Source: Xestospongia bergquistia
Lineage: Eukaryota; Porifera; Demospongiae; Haplosclerida; Petrosiidae
Direction of reading: 5' to 3'
Assembly: GCA_963965975.1 (NCBI GenBank)
Contig: OZ014421.1
Span: 1,741,001-1,805,000 of the forward strand
Length of the DNA stretch: 64,000 nt
Shown here: one piece after another, positions 47,211 to 60,635 of the stretch
How positions within the stretch are numbered: the first letter of the stretch is position 1
How the letters are laid out: every line of letters begins with the position of its first letter
The notes under the pieces: model-generated
What the model was told of the DNA's origin: nothing
Databases searched by the model: none
What the model saw: only the letters and a program-made list of their open reading frames with translations
Made by a program: the position numbers and the translations under genes

Positions 47211-47870
47211 CTTAGACTATACAAGTTATTTTATTTATCATAATTTATTCCATTCAGATGTATTAGTGTGTGTTAATACAGTATACAGTTAATGATACAT
47301 AAAATATTAATGTTATAATATGTTCTTAAGACTGTACTGTATCAGGTAGACCTGACTTGTCTAAATCAATGAAATAATGATGTTGCATAGCAGTCTTTGC
47401 TGACATTCTCTTCCCAGGATTATAAACCAACATTTGCTGATATTAAAGACACTAGAATTAAAAAAGATGATTGAACAATAACTTACTATTAACAGGTCAC
47501 AACCTGCTGCATCAAGTCGAGGACAAACTTGTTTTATTGTCTTTCCAATCCATTTAGGGAAATTTGGTTTAAAATTTGGTAGTTCAGTTACATTAGGCCA
47601 TGTTGTATCATTAGGTGTACCCAAAATCCTACAGTGGAACTAGTTAAACCAGTTTATAAAACCTGTTTGATAAACCTGAAAATTCGGAAGAGTTAATCAA
47701 TTTCAGAGTCTCCTTGAAACAGAGGTTTTTTATTAGACATTTCAGCAAATATACAAGCTATACTCCATACATCAATGGGACAAGAATATCGTGCTGAACC
47801 AAGTAAGACTTCAGGGGTCCTGTACCACAGTGTTACTACCTGTGGAATTTAAAAATGGGTCATTGTATGA

Positions 47871-47889
47871 AAGAAAGAGAGAGAGAGAA

Positions 47890-47928
<39 letters not shown>

Positions 47929-47985
47929 CACACACACACAGACAGAAAGAGAGAAAGGCAGAGAGAAAGAGAGAGACTGATACCT
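47871..47985. repeat. (GA)n/(CA)n microsatellite in CDK1-like copy 4
   Basis: Interrupted GAGA/GAAA repeats with a short CA run, in the intron between the DFG exon and the LWYR exon of CDK1-like copy 4. Confidence 0.9.
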
Positions 47986-48022
47986 CATGGGTATATGCAC
48001 GAACTACTATACCAAAGGCTCA

Positions 48023-48154
<132 letters not shown>

Positions 48155-48530
48155 CTATTAATATAAGAAATAATGAAGTTAATATAATATTATTAACAAT
48201 AGAACATTTACAATAAATATAACTACTATAATGTATGGTCATTGTAGATTGATCATATGTTCATCCATTTATCCATACAATACATCCATTCATTTATATG
48301 TTTGTACATTAATCAATTTATCTATTGATCCATGTATCCATTTGTCAATCCATGTATCCATTTATCAAACAATGTATTCATTATTACTGTGATCATTACC
48401 TTTAATAATACTGGATCAATATACTGTCCAGATGGAATAGTATCAAGATATTTCTCAAATCCATACTCATGAATTCAAAAACAAGATAGAACTTGTAATC
48501 TTGATGAATTATCTCCTCAAGTCTGCACAA

Positions 48531-48568
48531 GAGAGAGAGAGAGAGAGAGAGATAGAGAGAGAGAGAGT

Positions 48569-48599
<31 letters not shown>

Positions 48600-48657
48600 T
48601 GAGACAGAGAGAGACAGAGAGAGAGACAGAGAGAGAGACAGTGAGAGAGAGAGAGAG
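48531..48657. repeat. (GA)n microsatellite at a CDK1-like splice acceptor
   Basis: GA repeats with GACA interruptions; on minus a CT tract ending at the acceptor TGTGCAG of CDK1-like copy 4 exon 3. Confidence 0.9.
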
Positions 48658-49471
48658 TTAATATTATTTCAAGCCATTCTATTAGTGGATAAACCACATT
48701 CCATTCACTTCACAATACTCACACACACTCACACTCTCACTTACGTCACAACATTACGATGTTGAACTTCCTTCAATATTGAAATCTCTCTAATAGCTTT
48801 ACTGGGTACACCTTCTTCCTCACTCTCAAGACGTATTTTCTTCAAGGCCACAAACTTACCAGTAGCTTTATGTCTAGCCTTTAAAACAAGTAAGAAATAT
48901 AGCATGAAAGAAGACTTACCTTGTAAACAACGCCATAAGTCCTTTCTCCAATCTTTTCAATCTTTGTATAATCATCTATATACATGACTACTCTTTTTAA
49001 ATAGTTTCTTCTCTAAGACTAGGCCCTGCTCAGGTAAGTACTGGTGCTTCTTCTTTGAATTTCTGCTGACTGATGTAATAATAAAACGATATAGTATGTT
49101 ACAATACTATTGAGTTATGAGACTAGTTTGTAATATAAACAGTTAATGTGTCAATACTCCTATATCATACTGTGATAATACTGATAATGTGTGTGTGTGT
49201 GTACTATATAACAAATACTATCATCAATAGACAGTACGTACTAAGTTCTATCACTGTAGTATCACAATATAATCCTCCAAATTGTATTGCCCATACAGTG
49301 GTAGGTAGCACATTCCATAATGAGAGGGAGTGGTTCCATCTCATAGTCACTGACTCTGGTATATTGAGCTATAAGATGGAATACAGTGTACTATATGACA
49401 TTATAATATTGATGTTATGATATTACTACAAAACTAGTCATTATACATGTAACATCAGTGGATACATGTAC

Positions 49472-50658
49472 ACAGTAAAAAGTGATGGGTAGAAAGTACC
49501 CAAACTTTTGGGTCAAAACACCTGCAACTCAGATAATCCATGTCTTTGGTTAAAGTAACCCAATGAAAATTATAGTGAAAGCAACTGTCAAATGTAATGG
49601 TGATTATAACCCACACCTATAGTTAAAGTAACATCTGACATAAGTAGTTGATGTAACAATTGCTGTTACTTTAACTTTAAAAAAATTAATATATCAATTT
49701 AACAACTAATTTGTAGTTTACATAGATGGATTACTATGGAATATAGAATTCTTGAGAATTGCTCACTACGTAATTTGTTGGTATGTTGTACTGGTACATA
49801 CCAACAAATTATACAATGAGTAATTCTCATAAATTCTACATTCCATAGTAATCCACCAATGTAACGTACAAAGCAATTGTTAAAATGACATATTAATTTT
49901 ACAGTGTGCTTCTTTGTTTGGTTTCATCATGTAATGTACTTTATTTTGATAGCCACACTGAAAAAAAGCATGTTGTCATTTTAACTGCAGTTACATAAAT
50001 ATGATGTAAGCCCAATTCAAAGTTCATACAAGGCCAATACAAGTGTAACTCAATAAGCATGAAGCGAACTAGCTGCACCTACAACCACATTACTTTTACA
50101 CCCACTTTGCTATAGTAGACTACTTTTGGCTTCTAGTTGGCTTTTCACATATTAAGTTAGACCAGTTTTTGGCTTTATGGGAACTCAATATTGGGCTTAC
50201 ATCAACTTGATGAGATTCTGGTAACGAGGACAATTAAGGGTTGAAATGACAAAATTCTATTTTAAGTACATTATTATACCTATGTCATTTCTGTTTCTTC
50301 ACACCAGTCATTAATATCTGATTTATTTAATTACAATGTTTGTCATGGTCATATTTATATAAACTAACAGATGGTTTGACTTATATTTATCTAAAACACT
50401 ATGTTATGTAAACTAATATTGCTTTTTCTCCCTTTTACCAATTTGTTTAATAACTAGATTACATTGTTGTTCTGGTATTAATCTAGTTATAGTAACAGTC
50501 AGTCAACATGGTAGCTTCAACAAACTTAGTTACATCAACCCATTTTAGTTAAAGTTACCCAGGAGTGTCACTTCAATTACATGTAAGTTAATATAACCAA
50601 TTTGTATTGTAGTTGATACAACCATTGTGGGTAGTTTTAACCTTGTGTTTTTTGCTGT
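49472..50658. mobile_element. Non-autonomous DNA transposon (MITE-like), 1187 bp
   Basis: Interrupts kelch intron sequence that continues unbroken in the other units. It is flanked by the 4-bp duplication GTAC (49468-49471 and 50659-50662). Its ends are imperfect inverted repeats: left ACAGTAAAAA, right end read in reverse ACAGCAAAAAA, each followed by a shared ..ACTACCCA/..AGTACCCA block. Subterminal motifs of GTTAAAGTAACC type recur inside on both strands. There is no ORF of useful length, so it would need a transposase supplied in trans. Confidence 0.82.
49681..49900. repeat. Long hairpin (inverted repeat) inside the transposon
   Basis: Arms 49681-49790 and 49792-49900 are about 85-90% complementary, with almost no loop (centre GTTGTACTGGTAC). 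For example, TGGATTACTATGGAAT on the left is mirrored by ATTCCATAGTAATCCA on the right. It could be a nested foldback MITE or part of the host element. Confidence 0.85.
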
Positions 50659-52318
50659 GTACTCTAGTAACAGACTATAACTTTGTATGAACTGGTATTA
50701 CCTCATTGTGAACTCATTTGTTTAAGGACTTTATGAAACTACAGTTATTTCCAGTTACTGAATAAACATTTTTTAAAAAATAAAAATTATCTTTTTTTGT
50801 GTTTTTCACTTAACAGAACAGCTTAATATTAATTAATATAATATTATACATATTATTATTATATATATAATTTAATATTAATAATTAATTATAAATTATT
50901 AATAGATAATTTTGTTAAGCAGTCATTGTATCATTTATTCAAGCTCATCATCAATTTTATTGATATACAAAAAGGGAGGCTACTATTCAAGAGTGACATT
51001 TAGTCAATGAAATATGGTATCACTATATAGTTGACTAAAGGAATGTTTCAGTTATCAATATAACCTCTAAGTTGATTAAAGAAATATTAACAAACAATAA
51101 ATCACTTGTTTATTAATAAAACAGTTCTTAATAATAATATAAAGACATTATATACTATAAATTTAGTTCATTTAATAATATCAAACTTTAAACTTGATTA
51201 CTCCACAATATTATACAGTAACTAAATACTTTAACTTAATACATATTGTACTCACCACTGCAGTCTTTGTACACTGAGCAATATACACAGTGTTAATAGT
51301 ACCATTAGGAGTATTACCACCAAATAACAGAGCTCTGTTATTAGGTAGTGATGTAAAAGTGAACCTATTACAAGGAGGTGGAGATTCTCCAGTAATTTCT
51401 GGTATTATCCATTGACCTGAAATACAAACAGTTATAAAATTGTACTTGATATATAATGTATTGATAACATGATATATTGATCTTCTTACCACTGGATAAC
51501 TGATAATAGTGGTGTTCATTAGTACGAATATTACCATCATGAACATCACCATACTCAGCACCAGATTGTGGAGAGGTGGGACGTAGACCTTATCCACCAA
51601 CTACCAGTAGATAATCCACTTTATTGAATGTAAGTGATATCATCCTACAGCTTGACTTCATCATTGGACCCATACTTGGATTAGTTGGGAACAGTTCATT
51701 CCATCTAAGTGAATCTGTTATTAATGAGTTGACTCTATTGTGACGACACTGGTCATGATTACAATAGCCTCCAAAATAGTAGATCCTGTTACTGATAATA
51801 GTTGAGGCATAGCCAAAGACACCCAGTGGAAGTTTTCCATTAGTAGGTCGTTGTTCCCATCTACCAGTTGGTAAGTGAAATACCTCAATAACAGACGTCA
51901 TCCTCTGTTTTACTTCATTATCATGTACTATGGGGAGACTATCTATATCACCACCCCACATGTAGAGGTAGTCACCCACTATATGTGTGGAGTGACCAAC
52001 CCTCTTTGTAGGTACATAATAATCTGTAGAACATGACACACACACACACATAAAAATAGATAACTATTATTATAATGTAGTCAAACCTGATATAGACGTA
52101 GCCAGCTTTTCTTTCAAAATAGACACGCCCTTAATAATGAGCTCTCAGTTATTATAATTGATGACAACTCTCTACTTACAAGTTCCATCATAAAACAAGT
52201 AATCTTAGACTATACAAGTTATTTTATTTATTATAATTTATTCCATTCAGATGTATTAGTGTGTGTTAATACAGTATACAGTTAATGATACATAAAATAT
52301 TAATGTTATAATATGTTC

Positions 52319-52565
52319 TTAAGACTGTACTGTATCAGGTAGACCTGACTTGTCTAAATCACTGAAATAAGGATGTTGCATAGCAGTCTTTGCTGACACT
52401 CTCTTCCCAGGATTATAAACCAACATTTGCTGATATTAAAGACACTAGAATTAAAAAGGATCACTGAACAATAACTCACCATTAACAAGTCACAACCTGC
52501 TGCATCAAGTCGAGGACAAATTTGTTTTATTGTCTTTCCAATCCATTTAGGAAAATTTGGTTTAA
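52319..52565 (-). pseudogene. CDK1-like kinase, copy 5 (last two exons)
   Basis: Exons 52319-52429 ([14 protein letters not shown] ... [13 protein letters not shown], stop) and a partial LGTPNDT-type exon from 52480 up (KWIGKTIKQICPRLDAAG). At about 52565 the exon is cut and joined to the 3' flank of the death-domain block. Confidence 0.88.
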
Positions 52566-52827
52566 TGATTATTACTATATCTTAAGTGAATTTCTCAAGC
52601 ACATACAAGTGTTTAAATTATAGTTTACAATTTAACTAAACTGTGTAATGAAATCAGATTGATGCGTTTCAAAAAATTGTCTTTTATACAAATGATACAA
52701 TTACACATTTTGTCATACAAAATAGTATGAATCCAACAATATTATAATAACTATAATAATAAAAACAAAAATTATTATCATGTGTCCTATAACAAAATAA
52801 ATCACAAACAAAATAAGAAGGAAAAAA

Positions 52828-53142
52828 CTAGTCTAGGCAACATATTTTATAAACATCATTAGCTAAATGATTTTTACCTACACATTTTAATGCTTTAACT
52901 ATGTATTCCCAACAAGGATCTTCAACATGACTTTCATACCATGATTTTAGAATGTCTATTAGAACTTCATTTACACGATGGTTGTCTTTGTGAGCAATAT
53001 CAGCTTCAACCTTAGACATGTTCAGACATGACGCAAATATCTTTGGGCTTGATATCTTATCTTTAAGTACCAGAACAACTTCATTATGGCTCTTTATTTG
53101 ATGACAAGAAGAGTGCTCTGATGGATTGTCCATTTTGTCCAT
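52828..53142 (-). CDS. Small death-domain protein, copy 2
   Basis: 104 codons, differing from copy 1 at only a handful of residues (MDKMDNPSEHSS, VLIDILKSW, EDPCWEY). The death-domain core (helix-4 Trp, AL.CVGKNHLANDV) is unchanged. The near absence of frame damage in both copies, while neighbouring CDK1 and SHIPPO copies are riddled with stops, suggests the frame is still useful or the duplication is recent. Same uncertainty about upstream exons as copy 1. Confidence 0.6.
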   Translation of the reverse strand: MDKMDNPSEHSSCHQIKSHNEVVLVLKDKISSPKIFASCLNMSKVEADIAHKDNHRVNEVLIDILKSWYESHVEDPCWEYIVKALKCVGKNHLANDVYKICCLD

Positions 53143-54300
53143 TGAAAATATTATTTCTTTATATAAGTGTGTGAAAACAAATTATAAAAAGAATGTTACT
53201 TTAAATTACAATTGGCACCTATTGTTATAGGCCTTCAAAAAACTTCCTAATACCTTATATGGTATTCATTTAGATAACGATTATGTTACACAACTTCACT
53301 AGAAGGGTCTGATTTTTGCACAACATCAGATAATAGGACAATAATTGTACTGAAAAACACTTTCACTAAGCAATACAGTGAACACCAAATGTATAATGTC
53401 AAAATTATCACATCTAATAAATTTACATTTAACATAATTAATGCTTAACTTAAAACAACAATTTAAATAATACATTTATCATGAACTCACTTTTTTCAAC
53501 TTCTTTAACATTCTTATCATTTATAGTCCCTGGAAGACAGAAAAATGTGACTTCAACAAAAACACTTATATTAATGTCAATGTTATCAAGAAATGTGTGT
53601 GTAATAAACATTATAGTATAATACATGTTTTAATGTAAAAATAATATCCTTACTGGTACAATATATATGGATGATATAATATGGTTATTGTTTAGGAACA
53701 TACAGATCACAGAAAATATTAACTTTTAGACATGAATGTATAACTTCATGTTAAAAGTTAAAAGAGACATTTTGCACATAATAAATTATTATGAATGGAT
53801 AACTTACAATATGAAGTATACGTTATGTATCATAGTATTAGATTTATAGATAACTTACCATTATACATACTTATTGCTACAAGGAACATGACAATTAAAA
53901 TGGGAAAAATAAATTTTAAATTAGTTGGCACTATAATAGAAAAAAATAACCATAATAATTTGTAGAGTTTACAACACACACATATATATAAATGCTATAA
54001 TGTTAAAATATTGTAGTATTTAATATTAGAGGGAGGTTGCATGCTGCATATGATAGTAAATAATCATTACAGGATATAATCCAATTCAACAATTATATAC
54101 TATTATTATAGACCACTTTTATCAATCCCAAATCCAGGTGTAAATTTACTGAGCTCTTTTGTTCTTTGCTTTCATTTTTAAAGTTTTAAAGAAATACTAC
54201 CGATGACTAGAAAATCACTTGTTAAGATGTTATTATGGTTAAAAGGCAAATAGTTAAATATAACTTCATAATTATAGCAATAAACTACTAACTGTCTGAA
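53143..54300. other. Upstream region of death-domain gene copy 2
   Basis: Matches 23401-24460, except for an extra stretch of about 170 bp at about 53927-54095 (absent from copy 1) and a small deletion near 54180. The candidate mini-exon at about 53500-53530 (TINDKNVKEVEK between CTTCCAG and GTGAGT) is open here. Confidence 0.4.
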
Positions 54301-54544
54301 ACATTATAACATCTTACATAGTCCAAGCATTTTTAAAATAAAATAAAATAAAATTTAAAATCAGCTAACATGTAGTTGTACTCTATAGAAAAAATAAGAT
54401 TCCTGCAATAATTAATATTCTATGAATTCATTTGATCTTGTCACTTATAAAATGAAGCAATCCATACAACCTATAACCTACTTGTAACATATTTGATTTA
54501 GTGTTTATAATAGTAATATTATATTGAGGACTGTGTTTAATTTC

Positions 54545-54632
54545 TCACATTGTGTTTGTTGTTTCTCTTGAAGCTCTCGATGTAGTTGTCTTTCTTTTGT
54601 TTGAAGGTACTCTTGAAGAGCTCTTTCTCTAT
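54545..54632 (-). pseudogene. Scrap of kelch-kinase coiled coil
   Basis: About 88 bp on minus resembling the coil start ([24 protein letters not shown]). It sits between unmatched sequence (54301-54544) and a truncated SHIPPO gene, a footprint of an array rearrangement. Confidence 0.7.
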
Positions 54633-55196
54633 CTTATATTCTATGAGAATTAAAACAACTCTACCTCTTGGTAATAAAAATTGGAATAAATTATAAGTCT
54701 GAAGTTTAGGACTCTTGTTCTAGGCCCATACTAGTAATACTTTAGTGACCTTTATATTGAGGACACACTTCTATTAATGACATTGTCCTAAAGAAGTACA
54801 GTGTGACAGTCTGAGATCACCATATTTTAATACTGATCCTATCACTAAACCTTAAACATTAAGTATGTGGCTTAATGTTCAGACTGTCACACTAGACTTC
54901 CATAGTGTCCATTATAGAGATGTTCCATTTAAGTATGATCTTATATCTTCTAATAGGTTCAACTATTCAACCAGCTCCTAACAGTTATAACACACTAGAG
55001 GCCACTAATATTACACTGACATCTTATCCTTCTTACACTATATCACATTTACCATCTCACAACAAAGATCAAGTCAGCATTATCTTTAACAACTATAATA
55101 TTAATGTTCTATTTAAGAGAATCTACTCCAGGACCAGCTCACTATCATCCTAATATAGACATCTGTACATTAAGAAGTCCAGCATATACTATATAA
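54633..55196 (+). pseudogene. SHIPPO-repeat (ODF3/CIMAP-like) gene, copy S5 (3' end)
   Basis: Begins inside the APSYSMR exon (YSMRIKTTLPL, to about 54670), then 54957-55072 (QPAPNSYNTLEA) and 55120-55196 (STPGPAHYHPN, stop). One A is lost in the AACAAAGATC stretch, and the last acceptor is AAGAG where others have AACAG. Confidence 0.72.
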
Positions 55197-55470
55197 ATAA
55201 CATTATACTTTATATTGTTAATATAACTGTATGTCAGTCAATAATACTATCTTTTGAGATAAAACTTTCTCTATGAACACTCTCTCTCTATAAATAGTCT
55301 GGTATTCCCTTCTCTAAATGAAAGGGCAGAAGTGTTAGTTAATAATTTAAACATTCACTTCTCTGCAAAATGTCCATATATGGTAATATTATTATAATGA
55401 CAATAGCTAAACTATTATAATAACCTCACTACTAAAATTATAACACACACTAGTATACTATTAAATGGTT

Positions 55471-58400
55471 TCATTGGAAGTCTGTTATGATCTCTGACAT
55501 TGTCGGACGTTCTCTACGATTCTCTTTCAAACATCGCTCAATAAGAGCTTTAAACATTGGTTGTCTAATACTGTTAATATGAAGTTGTCTCTGAGCTACC
55601 TCAGGAATACGACAGATCATCATTTCAATCAAGACAACACCATAACTATAAACATCCATTGCAGGAGAATGGTCTTTTGGTATACCAGCTTCTGGAGCAG
55701 AATAAACTGGATTACCTGGATAGACTGTATGCCCAATCATTGGTTGAAGATTAGCTGAACCATAGTCTGATACCTTGGCCCTCCACCCACCACCAATTGG
55801 CAGTAACAGAACGTTAGCAGTGCTGACATCTCTATGTAGTATTGGGTCTGGTTTAAAGAGGTGGAGATAGTTGAGACCACAGGCTATATCTTGACTGATA
55901 GCTAAAACAGCATGATAGGGTAGAGGACCAGCTTCTAGCTCTTTGCGAAGACTAGTTGGCATTAGTTCTGAGAGGATGATAGGAGTACCCACTTGAGTGG
56001 CTCCTATGAACTGAAGGAGATTAGGATGACGTACTCGAGCAGCAATCTCCATTTCTCTTGTAAAAACTGATATGTTATATGGTGATAGGATAACTTCATG
56101 AATACATTTGGCAGCTACTCTAAGGCCACGAAATTTGGCCACCTTGACTTCTCCCCAACCTCCTTTCCCAAAAACTTCATCAGTCATCTCAATCTCTTCC
56201 TTCCTCACTACCCAGTGAGACTGTTCTTGTAACTGTTGAACTTGTTGTTGTAGAGTGGCATTAGCTTGATGTGTTTGTTGAAGAGCAGTAGTTGACTCTT
56301 GGAGTTGTTGACGAAGACGTTGTTCAATATTATCATGTTGTTGACGATAATCATCATGTTCTTGGTGAAGGTCATCACACTCTTGACGTAGTACTCTTTC
56401 ACTCTCTTGACTATCTTGTAGCTGTTGTTGAAGTAACCTTTCTCTATTTCTGTACTCAAGTTCAAGATTAGCTTGAGTTTGTTGTTTCTCTTGAAGTTCT
56501 TGACGTAGTTGATGTAGTTGTCTTTCTTTTGTTTGAAGGTCCTCTTGATAAGCTCTTGTCATATGTATCTGCTGTTGTTTGGTATCTTGTAGCTCTTTGT
56601 TGGTAACTTCAAGTTGTTGCGTTAAATGTTGAATTTCTCTATCTTTCTCTTGTAATTCTTGACGTGATGAAGATGAAGGTTGAAGATGTGTAGGAGATTG
56701 GACAGTAAGTTGAGGTTGTCCATGTCTCTTCTGTTGTAGCTTAAGTTGATATTTTTCAGTAGATGTCAGGTTAGTTATTACATCTCCTACAGTCCACTGG
56801 TCATCGTTACAAGCTACAGTGAGAGATATAGTATGTTACAATAGTATTGAGTTATGAGACTAGTTTGTAATATAAACAGTTAATGTGTCAATACTCCTAT
56901 ATCATACTGTGATAATACTGATAATGTGTGTGTGTACTATATAACAAATACTATCATCAATAGACAATACTTACTAAGTTCTATCACTGTAGTATCATTG
57001 AGTTCACCATCAGGGTATCTAAGTCCTCCAAATTGTATTACCCATACAGTGGTAGTTGACACATTCCATAATGAGAGGGAGTGGCTCCATCTCTTAGTCA
57101 CTGACTCTAGTATATTGAGCTATAAGATGGAATATAGTGTACTATATGACATTATAATAATGATGTTATGATATTACTACAAAACTAGTCATTATACATG
57201 TAATATCAGTGGATACATGTACTCTAGTAACAGACTATAACTTTGTATGAACTGGTAGAGTTGACATGTTACAATACTTTAAAACATGAACATAAGTACT
57301 TATGTACAGTCTTTAATAACTGAATTATAACTATAAACAAATCAGATATATCAATAGACTATACTATCATAAATGTTAACATACTATAGTGTCAGAACTA
57401 CAGGTATAAAACCAGGTCATAAAAACAATAAATATTATTAATTAGAAATTTTCTATAGATGAGGGTTATTTTCAGAGGTCAAAGTTCAAATAGTCACACT
57501 TTATTATATCTCCTCATATTGTAGATCATAGACATTAACTCACTTTGTGTTAGTGTTAGGTCACATGATAACTAGCAACTAACCTTTGTCCATGTCTTTG
57601 TATCAATGTTAAATAACCAGCTGTCATATCTACCAATTCCACCTACTATCATCACATGTAGGTCACTGATAATAATGGTAGCATGATAACGTCTACTCTG
57701 AGGCCAATTCACTGATTTGTGAAGTGGTTTACATATCTTCTCCCAGTGCTGGGTAGATAATAATCAAGTTAACATATTATACAATTAACATAGCAGTAAT
57801 TAATACTGTATACTGGGAAATGTTTAAGAATATTCTTCATTTTATAGTTTATGTGGATTTTAATTTAGTTACAATATTTCCTTTAATAAAACCTGGGACA
57901 TCTATTTTAATATTGAACAACAATAGGGAAATTTACTATTTGAGGTCACTATTTAAAATATAATTGTGAATTATTAAAGTTTCTAGAATTAGAAGTGATT
58001 CTGAATATTCCTGTTAAAAATAGCTTTAAACTTTGTATCAGTTAGTAAATGATAGATCAAGCATTAACAGAAATTTTAAACAAATATTACCTCATTGTGA
58101 ACTCATTTGTTTAAGGACTTTATCAAAATACAGTATTTCCTGACTGAATAAACATTTTTAAAAAATAAAAATTATCTTTTTTTGTGTTTTTTACTTAACA
58201 GAACAACTTAATATTAATTAATATAATATTATACATATTATTATTATATATATAATATTAATATTAATAATCAACTATAAATTATCAATAGACAATTTTG
58301 TTAAGAAGTCATTGTATCATTTATTCAAGCTCATTATCAATTTCACTGATATACAAAAAGGGAGGCTACTATTCAAGAGTGACATTTAGTCAATGAAATA

Positions 58401-59417
58401 TGATATCACTATATAGTTGACTAAAGGAATGTTTCAGTTATCAATATAACCTCTAAGTTGATTAAAGAAATATTAACAAACAATAAATCACTTGTTTATT
58501 AATAAAAAAGTTCCTAATAATAATATAAAGACATTATATACTATAAATTTTGTTCATTTAATAATATCAAACTTTAAACTTGATTAATCCACAATATTAT
58601 ACAGTAACTAAATACTTTAACTTAATACATATTGTACTCACCACTGCAGTATTTGTACACTGAGCAATATACACAGTGTTAATATCACCATTAGAGGTAT
58701 CACCACCAAATAACAGAGCTCTGTTATTAGGTAGTGATGTAAGTGTGAAGTTACTACAAGGAGGTGGATATTCTCCAGTAATTTCTGGTATTATCCACTG
58801 ACCTGAAATACAAACAGTTATAAAATTGTACTTGATATATATTTTGTATTAATAACATGATATATTGATCTTCTTACCACTGGATAACTGATAATAGTGG
58901 TGTTCATTAGTACGAACATTACCACCAACTGTTCCCTTATCACTATACTGAGCACCAGGTTGTGGAGAGGTAGGATGTGGACCAATACCACCAACTATCA
59001 GTAGATAATCCACTTTATTAAATGTAAGTGATATCATCCCACAGTGTGACTTCATCATTGGACCCATACTTGGATTAGTTGGGAACAGTTCATTCCATGT
59101 AAGTGAATCTGTTATTAATGAGTTGACACTATTGTAATGACACTGGTCATGATTACAATAGCCTCCAAAATAGTAGATCCTGTTACTGATAACAGTGGAG
59201 GCATAGTCCAAGACATCCAGTGGAGGTTTTCCATTAGTAGATCGTTGTTCCCATCTACCAGTTGGTAAGTGAAATACCTCAATAACAGAGGTCATCTTAC
59301 GTTTGACTTCATTATCATGTACTATAGGGAGACCATTCATATCACCACCCCACATGTAGAGGTAGTCACCCACTATATGTGTGGAGTTACCATACCTCTT
59401 AGTAGGTACATAATAAT
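55471..59417 (-). CDS. Kelch propeller-coiled coil-TKL kinase, copy F
   Basis: Exons 58878-59417, 58642-58802, 57584-57748, 56975-57119, 55471-56813: 784 codons plus stop in one frame. A 1-nt insertion shortens the C-terminus by a few residues (DFQ* in place of DFNETI*). The coil is of intermediate length. Kinase: [38 protein letters not shown]. Blade 1 has NSTH in place of HSTH. The unit breaks at about 59540, so the short leader exon and any promoter are lost or elsewhere. It is the right-hand edge of the array. Confidence 0.82.
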
Positions 59418-59539
59418 CTGTAGAACATGACACACACACACATAACAATAGATAACTATTATAATAATGTAGTCAAACCTGATCTAGACGTAGCCAGCTT
59501 TTCTTTCAAAATAGACACGCCCTTAATAATGAGCTCTCA

Positions 59540-60040
59540 GTTATTATGAGAGTCCTAGCCATTCCAATTTTGTTATAAACAAAGTCAAAAAACTACTAAA
59601 TATAAAACTTATATCATTGCTTAATTTTTATTCAGAATTGGTTAAAAATCCGTAAATAGTAAATTTAGCCAGTTCTTAATTTAACTAGTACTTAATAAAC
59701 AATAAATAACTTTAGAAGTATAAAGTAACTCATGTTTTTACGATTTGTTTTGTTATTCCCCATGAACAAAGACAAGATATATCATCGTCTTTATAAGAGT
59801 GTCTACCTCCTAGCTCTCACACCATAACTACCTCTTCCAGTATCAGAACAACATAAACAGTCTCCATCACGAGAAAGAACTAGATTAGTTATATTGACAA
59901 AAGACCATTTGAATTATTGTAGCATAATATTTTTTCTGAAATATAGAATCTCAGTGTTCTAAATACATTAGTAACAATAAAGAGAATTAGAGTTTATAAG
60001 TAATACCTATTATTAGAATCATATGAAATAGAATTTGTCA
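59540..60040. other. Unmatched junction segment with a possible exon scrap
   Basis: Separates the array from the membrane-protein cluster and is not repeated in the window. On the minus strand at about 59810-59920 an open segment reads LVLSRDGDCLCCSDTGRG and ends at a stop. It looks like a fragment of an ordinary coding exon, but I do not recognise the family. Confidence 0.3.
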
Positions 60041-60635
60041 GAAATTGTTGCTATCATAACTCTATGGTTAATGGTTATGTTAAAAGAAAACCTTCAAAAC
60101 ATATCAACTAAACCATCAGTAGTCTACTAGTGGCTTTGATAATTTCATAAGAATTCTAGTAACCACAAATTAAGTTACTGCAATTATGACATCATTTGTG
60201 TGGTCTAATTTTGTAACTATAATATTAGATATATAGTGAATGGGTTTGTCCTTGTAAGTCCACAATAAATGGTGTTAGTCAGTCACTATATATCAATCAT
60301 TTACTTGTATATTTTTTAAGAAGTACATTAGTACCACTACCAGTAGTAATGTCAAAAGTGTCATCAGAAGTTATGGGAAGAGCTAACTACACAATACTGA
60401 AGTATGATTAGCAGATATTAGAAACGATAGTGACAACTGATATACATATTCTATTATACAAATATTATGTTAAAATTATAAGACTAGACACTCCATTATT
60501 TTGTAAAGAAAAAGGGAGTGGTTCATGAGACATAATAATTAAAGTTCATCTAACATTTGTTCCCATACTAACTAATGTGCATTATTTTCATTAAGAATAG
60601 TTATTTGAAATGAACTGGTAATTACTGTATTATTT
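60041..60635. other. Diverged upstream flank of the membrane-protein family
   Basis: Resembles 3500-4051 at lower identity. It goes straight from GAACTGGT into the 3' end of copy E without LTR or integrase, so it shows the state before the retroelement insertion. Confidence 0.65.

Larger units (their letters stand above)
49242..52203 (-). pseudogene. Kelch-kinase relic, copy E (no coil, no kinase, no blade 5)
   Basis: Remaining exons: 52180-52203 (leader), 51490-52023 (blades 1-3), 51256-51416 (blade 4), 49242-49368 (blade 6). A deletion at about 49080 joined CDK1-like copy 4 directly to the intron after the kinase exon, removing coiled coil, kinase, SHIPPO gene and the separate coiled-coil gene. 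A second deletion at about 50697 removed blade 5. Blade 3 has TAT changed to TAA (51590-51592, LLVVGG*). The blade-6 donor is GTACGT where the other copies have GTAAGT. A transposon sits in the blade-6 upstream intron. Confidence 0.88.
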
